Below the pieces are notes generated by a model. That model saw only the letters and a list, made by a program, of their open reading frames with translations, had not been told where the DNA came from and searched no databases. From JOPF136 sp963773835 (GTDB taxonomy: Bacteria > Acidobacteriota > Terriglobia > Acidiferrales > UBA7541), in contig CAVZCQ010000004.1 in the NCBI GenBank assembly GCA_963773835.1, positions 992,001 through 1,056,000 on the forward strand: 64,000 bases of DNA, given 5' to 3'. The position numbers and the translations under genes were made by a program. Positions 54,485 through 63,888 of this stretch are shown in pieces (the stretch's first letter is position 1; each line of letters opens with the position of its first letter).

Positions 54485-55021
54485 GTGACCCTCGGCCAAA
54501 AAATTCGCTACCTCCGCCTGGTCGAAGGACAGCTCCGCTCCCTCGACCGCCCCATGACCCAGTCCGAGGTCGTGCGCGCGCTCCGCAGCGAGCTGCGCGA
54601 GTCCATCAGCCAGGCTTATCTCTCGCAGATCGAGAGCGGTGCGCGTCCGCACCTGACGCATCACACGCGCCAGTTGCTGGCCCGCTTCTTCAAGGTCCAT
54701 CCCAGCCATCTGGTGGACGATCCGGAGGGCTATCACGCTGAACTGCTTTCCCCGCTGGGCGCCGGCGGATTCACGCTGGAGGCCTGGCTGCGCTCCGGCG
54801 CGGAACAGTTTCGCCGCGATCCGGAGGTGCACGACGCGCTGGCGGCGCTCAGCGAGTATCCGGAGGCGCGCCGCGCGGTACTCCTGCTGCATTCGGTGAT
54901 TGAAGTTCCGGGCCTGGTGGACCAGCTCCACCACACCTTGCATCCTTCGCGCCCGATCGAGGGGCTGCGGAACGGCCATCCCGGCAAGCGAGAGGCGCGT
55001 TCCCGGAGGAAGCCGTCATGA
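54485..55021 (+). CDS. XRE-family transcriptional regulator
   Basis: This 178-residue protein is read from GTG 54485, with GAGGT 5 bp upstream. TTG codons at 54455 and 54473 are alternatives. The helix-turn-helix covers about 5-75 (GQKIRYLRLVEGQ, TQSEVVRALRSELRE, ISQAYLSQIESGARPHLT). The tail has LRSGAEQFRRDPEVHDALAA. Its stop overlaps the NfeD-like start by 4 bp, so it probably senses membrane state and controls the operon, including itself. Confidence 0.82.
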   Translation: MTLGQKIRYLRLVEGQLRSLDRPMTQSEVVRALRSELRESISQAYLSQIESGARPHLTHHTRQLLARFFKVHPSHLVDDPEGYHAELLSPLGAGGFTLEAWLRSGAEQFRRDPEVHDALAALSEYPEARRAVLLLHSVIEVPGLVDQLHHTLHPSRPIEGLRNGHPGKREARSRRKPS

Positions 55022-55659
55022 CGCTCGAGCATTTCTTCCTAATCTGCTTCCTGGTTGGCTTTGTGCTCAGCCTGCTCTCGTTTTTGTTCGGCGCTATGCA
55101 CCTGAACCTCCCGCATTTTCTCGGCGGGCATATGCAAGGCATTCCCGGTGCGGGCCACGGCGGGTTCCACGCGCCCACAGGGCACGGAACCGGGTTCGGC
55201 GAAGGCGCGGGGTCGGGAAAAAGCCTGGCCGCACGCGGCGGCAGCGTGTCGCCCGTGAATTTCATGACTGCGTGCGCCTTTCTGGCCTGGTTCGGCGGCG
55301 TGGGCTTTCTGGTGACGCGCTATTACGCACTCGCGGCAGTTGCGGCGGTATCCGCGGCCATGGCGGGAGGCGTCACGGGCGCGTCCATCGTGTTCCTGTT
55401 CCTCGCCAAGGTGCTGCTGCCGCACGAAACGCAGCTCGATCCCGCGGATTTCGAGATGGTGGGGACGCTGGCCACAGTCACTCTGGCGATCCGTCCGGGC
55501 GGCATCGGCGAGATCCAATTCACACAGGAAGGCGCGCGGCGGTCCGCATCCGCGCGCAGCGACGATGGCCAGGCCCTCGAACGGGGCGCGGAAGTGGTGG
55601 TGGCGCGGTACGAACGCGGCGTGGCCTACGTGAGACGGTTCGAGGAAATGGTGAAGTAA
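55018..55659 (+). CDS. NfeD-like membrane protein
   Basis: This 213-residue protein has an N-terminal helix (FFLICFLVGFVLSLLSFLFG), a His/Gly-rich loop, two further helices (about 85-140) and a soluble C-terminal domain with VGTLATVTLAIRPGGIGEIQF that looks like the NfeD OB-fold. NfeD proteins act beside flotillins, whose gene follows after 43 bp. No serine-protease part is present (short form). Confidence 0.75.
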   Translation: MTLEHFFLICFLVGFVLSLLSFLFGAMHLNLPHFLGGHMQGIPGAGHGGFHAPTGHGTGFGEGAGSGKSLAARGGSVSPVNFMTACAFLAWFGGVGFLVTRYYALAAVAAVSAAMAGGVTGASIVFLFLAKVLLPHETQLDPADFEMVGTLATVTLAIRPGGIGEIQFTQEGARRSASARSDDGQALERGAEVVVARYERGVAYVRRFEEMVK

Positions 55660-55702
55660 AGGATTTCGAGTTGATCGCATACCAATGCCGAAAGGAGGGA
55701 GT

Positions 55703-57151
55703 ATGGAAATGGCACTGACCGCATGGGTCGTCGCTGGGTTGATGGTCCTGACCGTGCTGTTCCTGATGGTGATGATGGCCAAAATGTTTCGCCGCGCGGG
55801 GCCGAACGAGGCGATTGTGGTGTACGGCTTCCGCGGAACGCGCATCGTGAAGGGCGGCGGGACGATCATCTTCCCGATGGTGGAATCCTGCCGCGAGCTT
55901 TCACTGGAGCTGATGTCGTTCGACGTGGCTCCGCGCCAGGACATGTACACGAAGCAGGGCGTGGCCGTGACCGTGGAGGCCGTGGCCCAAATCAAAGTGC
56001 GCAGTGATCCGGAATCGATAACCACCGCTTCGGAACAGTTCCTCACCAAAGAGTCCAATGAGCGCGAAGGTCTGATCCGCCTGGTAATGGAAGGCCACCT
56101 GCGCGGCATCACCGGCCAGCTCACTGTCGAGCAGATCGTCAAAGAGCCGGAAATGGTGAGCGAACGCATGCGCGCCACGTGCGCCGAAGACGTCAGCAAG
56201 ATGGGGCTCGAAGTCGTCTCGTTCACCATCAAGGACGTCAAGGACAAGAACGACTACATCATGAACATGGGCCGGCCGGATGTGGCCCGCATCAAGCGCG
56301 ACGCGGAAGTGGCCGCCGCGGAAGCCGAGCGCGATATCGCCATCAAGCGGGCGGAGGCCCAGCGCGCCGCGGCCATCGGCAAGGCCCAGGCAGACCAGGA
56401 GCGGGTGCTGGCGGAAACGCTATCGCTCGCCAAGCAGGCCGAATCCCAACGCGACCTGGAAATCAAGAAGGCCAACTACACCGAAGAGGTGAAGCGCCAG
56501 CAGGCCCGCGCCGACAAATCCTACGAAATCGAAACCAACGTCATGCAGCAGAAGGTCGTTGCCGAGCAGGTCACCGTCCAGCAGGTGGAAAAGGAGCACC
56601 AGGTGAAGGTCCAGGAAGCGGAAATCAACCGCCGCGAAAAGGAACTCATCGCTCAGGTGCTCAAAGTAGCCGAAATCGAGCGCCAGAAGATTGAGACTCT
56701 GGCTGCTGCCGAACGCCAGAAGCGTATGAGCGAGGCCGATGGTTTAGCCTCGGCCATCCGCGCCCAGGGAGAGGCCGAAGCCGAAATTATTTTCAAGAAG
56801 GGCGAGGCAGACGCCAAAGCCCTCAACGTCAAGGCCGAGGCCTACCAGCAGTGGGGTCAGGCGGCTGTCGTGGATCGTCTGATTACCGGTCTGCCTGAGC
56901 TCATGAAGGCTATCGCCGCGCCCCTCCAGAACGTTGACCGCATCACCATCGTCTCCACCGGAACCGGCGATACCGCCGGCGTCAACAAGGTCACCGGGGA
57001 TATGGCAAAGATTGCCGCCCAGGCCCCCGCGCTCTTCGAGGCCCTCTCCGGCATGCAAATGTCGGAGCTGTTCGCCAAACTGAAACAGATCGGCGCTTCC
57101 GCGCCGCAACCGCCCGCGCCACAGAAGCCGGCCCCGGCGAGCGGAGACTAG
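55703..57151 (+). CDS. floT: flotillin-like SPFH/Band 7 protein
   Basis: This 482-residue scaffold organises ordered membrane domains. It has an N-terminal membrane segment (AWVVAGLMVLTVLFLMVMMA), an SPFH domain (about 30-210, PNEAIVVYGFRGTRIVKGGG), a long coiled coil rich in Ala/Glu/Lys (about 200-390) and a C-terminal oligomer region. The ATG at 55703 is directly behind AAAGGAGG. A Pro-rich tail ends the protein. Context with NfeD and PspA fits the FloT/YuaG group. Confidence 0.9.
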   Translation: MEMALTAWVVAGLMVLTVLFLMVMMAKMFRRAGPNEAIVVYGFRGTRIVKGGGTIIFPMVESCRELSLELMSFDVAPRQDMYTKQGVAVTVEAVAQIKVRSDPESITTASEQFLTKESNEREGLIRLVMEGHLRGITGQLTVEQIVKEPEMVSERMRATCAEDVSKMGLEVVSFTIKDVKDKNDYIMNMGRPDVARIKRDAEVAAAEAERDIAIKRAEAQRAAAIGKAQADQERVLAETLSLAKQAESQRDLEIKKANYTEEVKRQQARADKSYEIETNVMQQKVVAEQVTVQQVEKEHQVKVQEAEINRREKELIAQVLKVAEIERQKIETLAAAERQKRMSEADGLASAIRAQGEAEAEIIFKKGEADAKALNVKAEAYQQWGQAAVVDRLITGLPELMKAIAAPLQNVDRITIVSTGTGDTAGVNKVTGDMAKIAAQAPALFEALSGMQMSELFAKLKQIGASAPQPPAPQKPAPASGD

Positions 57152-57298
57152 GTGATGCCGGCGAGCACCGCCGTAACGCGGCAATTCTCCGGCCCGGTCC
57201 TCGTCCCGAAGGTTCCGGACGCGGCCGGGCTGGGGAACCCGCACGTAGGTTGCAGTTCCGCGCTCCAGGACTGAGAACGATAGGCAAGGAGGAAGACC

Positions 57299-57967
57299 AT
57301 GGCACTGATGGAGAGAGTGAGCACCCTGATTCGCGCGAATCTGAACGACCTGATCGACCGCGCCGAAGAACCGGAGAAGCTGCTGAAGCAGATCCTGCTG
57401 GACATGCAGAACCAGCTCCTGCAGGTGAAGACGCAGCTCGCCATCTCGGTGGCCGACCAGCACCTTCTCGAAAAGAAACGCAAGGAGAACGAGGGAAAAA
57501 TGACCGAATGGATGCGCAAGGCGGAGCTGGCGGTGGACAAGAAGCAGGACGACCTGGCACGCGCAGCGCTGGAGCGCTACCAGAGCTGCGTGGTGCTCCA
57601 AGAGGGGTTTGCCGAGCAGCTCGAGGGGCACCGCGTGCAGGTGGAAGCCCTGAAGAAGGCCCTGCAGAGCCTGGAGCAGAAAATCGGCGAGGCCAAGTCC
57701 CGCGCGGAAATGCTGGCCACTCGGCACCGCCGCGCCCGGGTGGCGGACCGCGCCAACCGCGCCGAGCGGGCCATCCACGAAGGCGCCTCGTCCCAAGCCT
57801 TCGACCGCATGCGAGGGAAAATCGCGCGGGAAGAAGCCGTGGGCGACGCCGAGGGCGAGCTCCTGCGCGACGACCTGGAGCTGCGGCTGTCGCGGCTGGG
57901 CCAGGAAGACTCCATCGAAAAGCTCCTGGCGGAAGTTAAAGCGCGGCGCCCCTCCGCGTCGCGGTGA
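57299..57967 (+). CDS. pspA: PspA/IM30-family membrane-stress protein
   Basis: This 222-residue, almost wholly helical protein is an ESCRT-III-like PspA. It has the N-terminal amphipathic helix MALMERVSTLIRANLNDLID, the EEPEKLLKQILLDMQNQL segment typical of PspA/Vipp1, a long coiled coil (about 25-145) and helices near the C-terminus (EELLRDDLELRLSRL-like). It binds and repairs stressed inner membrane. AGGAGGAAG precedes the ATG. It lies 147 bp after the flotillin gene. Confidence 0.9.
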   Translation: MALMERVSTLIRANLNDLIDRAEEPEKLLKQILLDMQNQLLQVKTQLAISVADQHLLEKKRKENEGKMTEWMRKAELAVDKKQDDLARAALERYQSCVVLQEGFAEQLEGHRVQVEALKKALQSLEQKIGEAKSRAEMLATRHRRARVADRANRAERAIHEGASSQAFDRMRGKIAREEAVGDAEGELLRDDLELRLSRLGQEDSIEKLLAEVKARRPSASR

Positions 57968-58145
57968 GCGCGCCGCATGCTGCGGTGTAACCCTACGGGC
58001 GGCGGGAAGCGGTGATCGGCGGCTGCATCCTGTCGCCCGGGGGAAGCCACACCGGGGTCCGCCAACGCACCGCGAGCCCCGCCTTCCTTTCTCGCCTCAC
58101 GGTTCCTCGCTACACTTAGCGCGCGCCGCATCCGGCGCGAAATTC

Positions 58146-60779
58146 ATGGCGCGGCAATCGCTCATCGAGTTGGTACAAGAGCTGGAACGGCGCGGCGGCG
58201 CACCCGCCTGGGCGCATCACCGCGGCTATCGGACCGAGCGCTGGAGCTACGGCCGCACGGCGCTGGCGGCCCGGCAGTTCGCGCGCGAGCTCGAAGCACG
58301 CGGCATCCAGCGCGGCGAACGCGTCCTGCTGTGGGGCGAAAACTGCGCGGAATGGGTGGCCGCGTTTTTTGGCTGCGTGCTGCGCGGCGCCGTGGCTGTG
58401 CCCATGGACCGCATTGCGGCGCCCGATTTTGCTCTGCGCGTGGCGCGGGAGACGCAGGCGAAACTGGTGGTGGCCAGTAGGGAGTTTGCCGGGCGGCTGG
58501 CGGGTGCCGGGCGCGGAACCGGCACTCCACTGTTTCTCGACGAGCTGGCGCAAACGCTCGCGCGTCACGGCGACGCGCCCTTTTCTCCTCCTGCACTCAC
58601 GCGCTCCGATCTGGCCCAGCTCATATTCACGTCGGGCACGACGGCGGAACCGAAGGGCGTGGCCATCTCCCACGGCAATTTGCTGTCCAACCTCGAGCCG
58701 CTCGAGGCTGCCATACAGCCCTATCTGAAATACGAGTGGCTGTTTCATCCGTTGCGATTTCTGGATTTGCTCCCGCTGAGCCACGTGTTCGGCCAGTTTA
58801 TGGGCATCTGGGTGCCTCCGCTCATCGGTGGCACCGTGTTTTTCAACGACACGCTGAACCCGGCGGAAGTTGTGCGGGTAATCCGCCGCGAGCGCGTCTC
58901 AGTGCTGATCGCCGTTCCGCGGATGCTGGAATCGTTGCGCGTCCGCATCGAATCCGCGGAATCGTCGGCGGGACGCGCCGAAAACTTTCAGCGCGACTTT
59001 GAATGGGCCGCGCCGCGGGGCGGGGTCCACTTCACGCGGCGGTGGTGGCGATTCCGCCGCGTCCACAACGAATTCGGCTGGAAGTTCTGGACGTTCATCT
59101 GCGGCGGCGCGGCGCTCGACGCAGAGACGGAAGAATTCTGGCGCCGCCTCTCTTTTGTCGTCGTCCAGGGCTACGGGCTCACCGAGACGACCTCGCTCAT
59201 CAGCGTCAATCATCCCTTCCAGCTCTCCCGCGGCTCGATCGGCAAACCGCTGCCCGGCCGCGAGCTGCGCCTCTCCGAAACCGGCGAAATCCTGGTGCGG
59301 GGAGACAGCGTGGCGGCGGGCTATTGGGAGAGCGGCGAATTCAGGCCGGCGGCCGAGGGCGGATGGTTCCACACCGGCGACGTAGGCGCGCTGGATGCGG
59401 GGGGCAATCTCTACTTCAAGGGCCGGATGAAGAACGTGATTGTTACGCCGGAGGGCATGAAGGTCCATCCCGAGGATCTGGAAGCGGCCCTGCGCGCCCA
59501 GCCCGAGGTGCGCGACTGCGTGGTCGTGCCGCTGCCGCGCGAAGGGAACGCGGAAGCGTGCGCCGTCCTGATCCTCCGTGCCGGCGCCGCCGGCGCCGGA
59601 GTCGCTGCCACCAGCCCGGAAGAGCGCGCCTCTGCCGCCATCCGCCGCGCCAATCTAAACCTCGGCGCCCATCAACGCATTCGCGAGTGGCGCATCTGGC
59701 CCGACGAAGATTTTCCGCGCACGGGAACGCAGAAGCCGCGAACCAACGTCGTCCTCGAACGCGTGCTCGCGCTGGATCGCGCCGGTGCAGGGGCGGGCGC
59801 AGCAACAGCGGCCGCCGCCGGGCCTCTCGCGGAGTTGGTGGCGCGCGTGACCGGCCGCGCGCCCCAGGCCCTGCCTCCCGGCGCCTCGCTCGATCGCGAC
59901 CTGGGCCTGAATTCGCTCGAACGCGTCGAACTCATCTCCGCAATTGAAGACCGCTACCAGACTGAATTGAGCGATGCGAGCGTAACTGAGGCCACCACGG
60001 TCGCCGACCTCGGGCGTCTTCTCGAGCAGCAGCCCGCCGCCGGCCCCGCATACGTCTACCCCGCCTGGACGCAGCAGTGGTGGCAGCAGGCCCTCCGCGT
60101 CGCCGTGTATTACCTGTTCGTGTGGCCCGCCACGCACCTGCTGGCGCATCCGAAGGTCCGGGGCCGCGAGCACCTGTCCGCCCTGGCGGCAGGGCCCGTG
60201 CTGGTGGTCTCCAATCACATCACGGAAGTCGATATTGGCTTCGTGCTGGCCGCGCTGCCGCCGCGGCTGCGCCACCGGCTGGCCGTGGCCATGCTCGGCG
60301 AACGCTTGCGCGACATGCGCCATCCGCGGCCCGGTACAGGATTGTTCCGCGGCTGGCTGGATAGGCTGGAATATTTTCTGATCGTGGCGCTGTTCAACGT
60401 GTTCCCATTGCCGGAGCACTCGGGCTATCGCGCCAGCTTCGCATACGCGGGAGAATCCGTGGATCGCGGCTACAGCGTGCTCATTTTTCCCGAGGGCCGC
60501 CGCACGCCGGATGGAAAGCTCTCGCCCTTCCGCGCCGGCATCGGCCTGCTGGCGAAGCGATTGAACCTGCCCGTTGTGCCCGTGCGCATCGACGGTCTCT
60601 ACGAATTGCGCATTGCCGGAAAGCGTATTGCTCACCCGGGCGCCATCCGGCTGAGTGTCGGTTCTCCATTGCGGTTTGCCCCTGAGGTGTCGGAAGAGTC
60701 GATCGTGGCCAGTCTCCGGCAGGCCGTGGCCGCGCTCGAATGGGCGGAGGTACGGGGCCTTGCAGGCGACGAAAACTAA
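58146..60779 (+). CDS. acyl-activating enzyme-ACP-acyltransferase fusion
   Basis: This single 877-residue protein has three parts. An AMP-forming ligase (about 1-545) has IFTSGTTAEPKGVAIS, GYGLTETTSLIS and FHTGDVGALDAGGNL. A carrier domain (about 560-640) has phosphopantetheine Ser590 in LGLNSLERVELI. A PlsC-type acyltransferase (about 670-860) has NHITEVD (His691, Asp696) and FPEGRRTPDG. It could activate a fatty acid, load it on its own carrier and transfer it to a lysophospholipid. E. coli Aas has two such activities, but in the reverse order and without a carrier. No clear operon partner exists. Confidence 0.85.
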   Translation: MARQSLIELVQELERRGGAPAWAHHRGYRTERWSYGRTALAARQFARELEARGIQRGERVLLWGENCAEWVAAFFGCVLRGAVAVPMDRIAAPDFALRVARETQAKLVVASREFAGRLAGAGRGTGTPLFLDELAQTLARHGDAPFSPPALTRSDLAQLIFTSGTTAEPKGVAISHGNLLSNLEPLEAAIQPYLKYEWLFHPLRFLDLLPLSHVFGQFMGIWVPPLIGGTVFFNDTLNPAEVVRVIRRERVSVLIAVPRMLESLRVRIESAESSAGRAENFQRDFEWAAPRGGVHFTRRWWRFRRVHNEFGWKFWTFICGGAALDAETEEFWRRLSFVVVQGYGLTETTSLISVNHPFQLSRGSIGKPLPGRELRLSETGEILVRGDSVAAGYWESGEFRPAAEGGWFHTGDVGALDAGGNLYFKGRMKNVIVTPEGMKVHPEDLEAALRAQPEVRDCVVVPLPREGNAEACAVLILRAGAAGAGVAATSPEERASAAIRRANLNLGAHQRIREWRIWPDEDFPRTGTQKPRTNVVLERVLALDRAGAGAGAATAAAAGPLAELVARVTGRAPQALPPGASLDRDLGLNSLERVELISAIEDRYQTELSDASVTEATTVADLGRLLEQQPAAGPAYVYPAWTQQWWQQALRVAVYYLFVWPATHLLAHPKVRGREHLSALAAGPVLVVSNHITEVDIGFVLAALPPRLRHRLAVAMLGERLRDMRHPRPGTGLFRGWLDRLEYFLIVALFNVFPLPEHSGYRASFAYAGESVDRGYSVLIFPEGRRTPDGKLSPFRAGIGLLAKRLNLPVVPVRIDGLYELRIAGKRIAHPGAIRLSVGSPLRFAPEVSEESIVASLRQAVAALEWAEVRGLAGDEN

Positions 60780-60921
60780 TCCCCCGTGGGAACCCGCCTC
60801 CCTGGCCCGCACACTGCCGGTCTCCCGTGCTCGGCCCTCGCGGCCCCAGTGAATCAGAGTATGATGGTGCGCCATTAATTTGGAGAAGGCAGCCCCCGAC
60901 GGACAAACTCGCGGCGCTTCG

Positions 60922-63888
60922 ATGAAGCCTCCCGTACTCCCCGACGAACCGCAACGGCTGGAGGTCCTGGCTCAGTACGGAATTCTGGACACGGCTCCCG
61001 AGCAGGAACTGGACGATCTCGCGCGCCTGGCCACCTACATCGCGGCAACGCCTCTGGGCGGCGTCACGCTGATTGACGCCGACCGCCAGTGGTTCAAATC
61101 CAGAATCGGATCGAACGCGGAGCAAACGCCGCGCGACATCGCTTTCTGCGCGCACGCCATCGCGGGACGCGACCTCATGGTGGTGCCGGACGCGCGGGCC
61201 GACGCGCGCTTTGCCGATAACCCAATGGTGACCGGCGAACCGCACATCCGCTTTTATGCCGGTATGCCGCTGGTTTCGCCGGAAGGCCACGCACTGGGAA
61301 CGCTGTGCGTGCTGGACCGTGTGCCACGCCAGCTCACCGCCGACCAGCAGGAGGCTCTGCGCGTGCTCGGCCGGCAGGTGAACGTGCAACTGGACCTGCG
61401 GCGGAACATGCTGAAGCTGGTGCGCACCTATGGGGAGCTGGAGGGAACGCAGGAAAAACTCGCCGCCGTGCTGCGTTCCGCCACCACCGTTGCCATCCTG
61501 GCTACCAACCCGCGAGGCACCGTGACGCTGTTCAATCCCGGAGCCGAACGCCTGTTGGGCTGGACCGCTGAGGAAGTGATCGGCAAGAAATCCCCGCTCA
61601 ACTTCATCCTCGGGCGCGAAATCGAGGAGCGCTCGGCAGAGCTCGGACGACGGCTGGGAAAAGAAATCCGCGGGCTGGGCTACTTTGCCGAGCTGGCGCA
61701 CCAGGGCATCCACGAAGAGCGCGAATGGACCCACGTGCGCAAAGACGGCAGCCACGTGCCCGCCAAACTCGCGGTGACTCCGCTCCACGACGCGAACAAC
61801 GAGGTCGCGGGGTTCCTGGCCGTGTCCAAGGATATGACCGAGCGGAAGGGCTACGAGCGGGAATTGATCCGTGCGCGCGAAGCTGCTGAAGACGCCAGCC
61901 GCGCCAAAACTGAATTCCTGGCCAACATCAGCCACGAAATTCGTACGCCACTCAACGCCATCCTGGGCATGACCGAACTGGCGCTCGGCACTCCGCTCAC
62001 TCCCGACCAGCGCGAGTACGTCACCGCCGTGCAGGATGCCGGCCGGACGCTGCTCGCGTTGATGAACGACGTGCTCGATTTTTCCCGCATCGAAGCGCGC
62101 AAACTCGAGCTCTACACCATCAATTTTCCGTTGCGCGAAACCCTGGCCGACGTTCTCCGCACCTTCGGCCTGCGCGCCTATCAGAAAGGCCTGGAGCTGA
62201 TCCTGCAGACCGGGCCGGACGTTCCGGAGATGGTGAGCGCAGACGTGGTGCGGCTGCGCCAGATCCTCACCAATCTGGTAAGCAATGCCATCAAATTCAC
62301 CGAACGCGGCGAAATTACGCTGCGCGCCTTTGTGGATCTGTGCCGGGAAAACGACACGCTCATCCATTTCTCCGTGGCCGATTCCGGAATTGGCGTGCCT
62401 CCCGCGAAACTCGCCATCCTCTTCGATCCCTTCACGCAGGCGGACAGCTCCACCCACCGCAAATACGGCGGCACGGGCCTGGGCCTGGCGATTTCCAAGG
62501 AGTTGGTGGAAGTGATGGGCGGCCAGATGTGGGTGGAAAGCGCTCCCAATCGCGGCAGCACCTTCCATTTCACGCTTCCGGTCCGCGGCCGCCGCTCGAG
62601 CGTGCCCGTGCAGCCGGCCCATGAAAAACTCGCCGGCCTATCCGTCCTCGTGGCCGACGACAATCGCACACAGCGCGACACGCTCGCCGAGCTGCTGGCA
62701 CGGCGCGGCATGAAGACAGAATCCGCTCCGGGAGGCCGCGCCGCGGTCGCCGCGGTCGAAAACGCGGCGCGGCAGGGACGCAACTTCGACGTTTTGCTCC
62801 TCGACGCGCAGATGCCTGACCTGGACGGCTTCGCCGTGGCCGAACGCATTCGCGCCCTCCCGCTTCCGCCGAAAACGCGACGCTGTCCCATCGTTCTTAT
62901 AACCGTGCCCGGAATGACGGAGACTGAGACGCGCCGCAGCGCACTGGGCATCGGCGCCTCCATCAGCAAACCCATCCGCGAATCCGCGCTTATGGATGCC
63001 ATCGAGCAAGCGCTGCAGGCCCCGGCCACCAGCAGCGGGATACATCGCATCGTTCCACTGCCTCCCCCGCCCCCACCCACTCCGCCGGGCGATCGCCCGC
63101 TGCACATCCTGCTCATCGAAGACAACCCGGTGAATCAGGTGGTCACGCGGCGCCTGCTCGAACGCGAGGGCCACACGGTGGTTGTCGCGGATAACGGCGT
63201 GCACGGCCTCGAGGCCGTCGCGCGCGAATCGTTCGACGCCATCCTGATGGACGTGCAGATGCCCGGCCTCGACGGCCTGGAAACCACCCGTGCCATCCGC
63301 TCCCGCGAGCGCGGCGGGCACCGCCGCACGCCCATCGTCGCCTTCACCGCGCACGCGATGAGAGAAGATCGCGACCGCTGCATCGCCGCCGGCATGGATG
63401 AATATCTCTCCAAGCCCGTCGAGACTTCCACCCTGCTGGAAGCCCTGACTCGCGTCGCCAGGCCGGCCCGCGACGAGGCCGCTGCCTCCGGACACGCGCC
63501 AACGGCGGCTGGCAAACCCGCTGCCGCGCCCTCGCCGGTGCCAGACCCGCCGCACGTTGCCGCGTTGCGCCGCATTGTCGGGGGTGATGAAAAGCTGCTT
63601 CGCGAAGTTGTCGGCGTGTTTCTGGAGGATACGCCCGGAAAACTCTCCGGCCTGGCCATCGCGCTCGCCGCGCAGGATGCCAGCGCGCTGGCCATTGCCG
63701 CTCACGGCCTGAAGGGCTCCGCAGCCGCGCTCGGCGCGCGTGCCGCCACGGAAGCTGCCGCCCACCTAGAAGCCCTGGCCCGCGCGAGAAATCTGGCGGA
63801 GGCCGACATCGCCGCGGCGCAGGTCAAAGAAGAAGTCACCACTGTGCGCGATGTCCTGTCCGCCTGGCTCACAGCGCAGCCGCAGTAA
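60922..63888 (+). CDS. hybrid sensor histidine kinase (GAF-PAS-HisKA-HATPase-REC-REC-HPt)
   Basis: This 988-residue signalling protein has a GAF domain (about 20-165), a PAS domain (about 185-310, LNFILGREIEERS), and a HisKA dimer domain with phospho-His338 (FLANISHEIRTPLNAILGM). It also has an ATPase domain (NLVSNAIKFTERG, DSGIGVP, GGTGLGLAISKEL), two receivers (Asp628 and Asp777) and an HPt domain with His928 (AHGLKGSAAALGA). No membrane helix is seen, so the sensor is cytosolic. A full phosphorelay could run inside one chain. The output regulator is not adjacent. The start is ATG 60922. Confidence 0.93.
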   Translation: MKPPVLPDEPQRLEVLAQYGILDTAPEQELDDLARLATYIAATPLGGVTLIDADRQWFKSRIGSNAEQTPRDIAFCAHAIAGRDLMVVPDARADARFADNPMVTGEPHIRFYAGMPLVSPEGHALGTLCVLDRVPRQLTADQQEALRVLGRQVNVQLDLRRNMLKLVRTYGELEGTQEKLAAVLRSATTVAILATNPRGTVTLFNPGAERLLGWTAEEVIGKKSPLNFILGREIEERSAELGRRLGKEIRGLGYFAELAHQGIHEEREWTHVRKDGSHVPAKLAVTPLHDANNEVAGFLAVSKDMTERKGYERELIRAREAAEDASRAKTEFLANISHEIRTPLNAILGMTELALGTPLTPDQREYVTAVQDAGRTLLALMNDVLDFSRIEARKLELYTINFPLRETLADVLRTFGLRAYQKGLELILQTGPDVPEMVSADVVRLRQILTNLVSNAIKFTERGEITLRAFVDLCRENDTLIHFSVADSGIGVPPAKLAILFDPFTQADSSTHRKYGGTGLGLAISKELVEVMGGQMWVESAPNRGSTFHFTLPVRGRRSSVPVQPAHEKLAGLSVLVADDNRTQRDTLAELLARRGMKTESAPGGRAAVAAVENAARQGRNFDVLLLDAQMPDLDGFAVAERIRALPLPPKTRRCPIVLITVPGMTETETRRSALGIGASISKPIRESALMDAIEQALQAPATSSGIHRIVPLPPPPPPTPPGDRPLHILLIEDNPVNQVVTRRLLEREGHTVVVADNGVHGLEAVARESFDAILMDVQMPGLDGLETTRAIRSRERGGHRRTPIVAFTAHAMREDRDRCIAAGMDEYLSKPVETSTLLEALTRVARPARDEAAASGHAPTAAGKPAAAPSPVPDPPHVAALRRIVGGDEKLLREVVGVFLEDTPGKLSGLAIALAAQDASALAIAAHGLKGSAAALGARAATEAAAHLEALARARNLAEADIAAAQVKEEVTTVRDVLSAWLTAQPQ

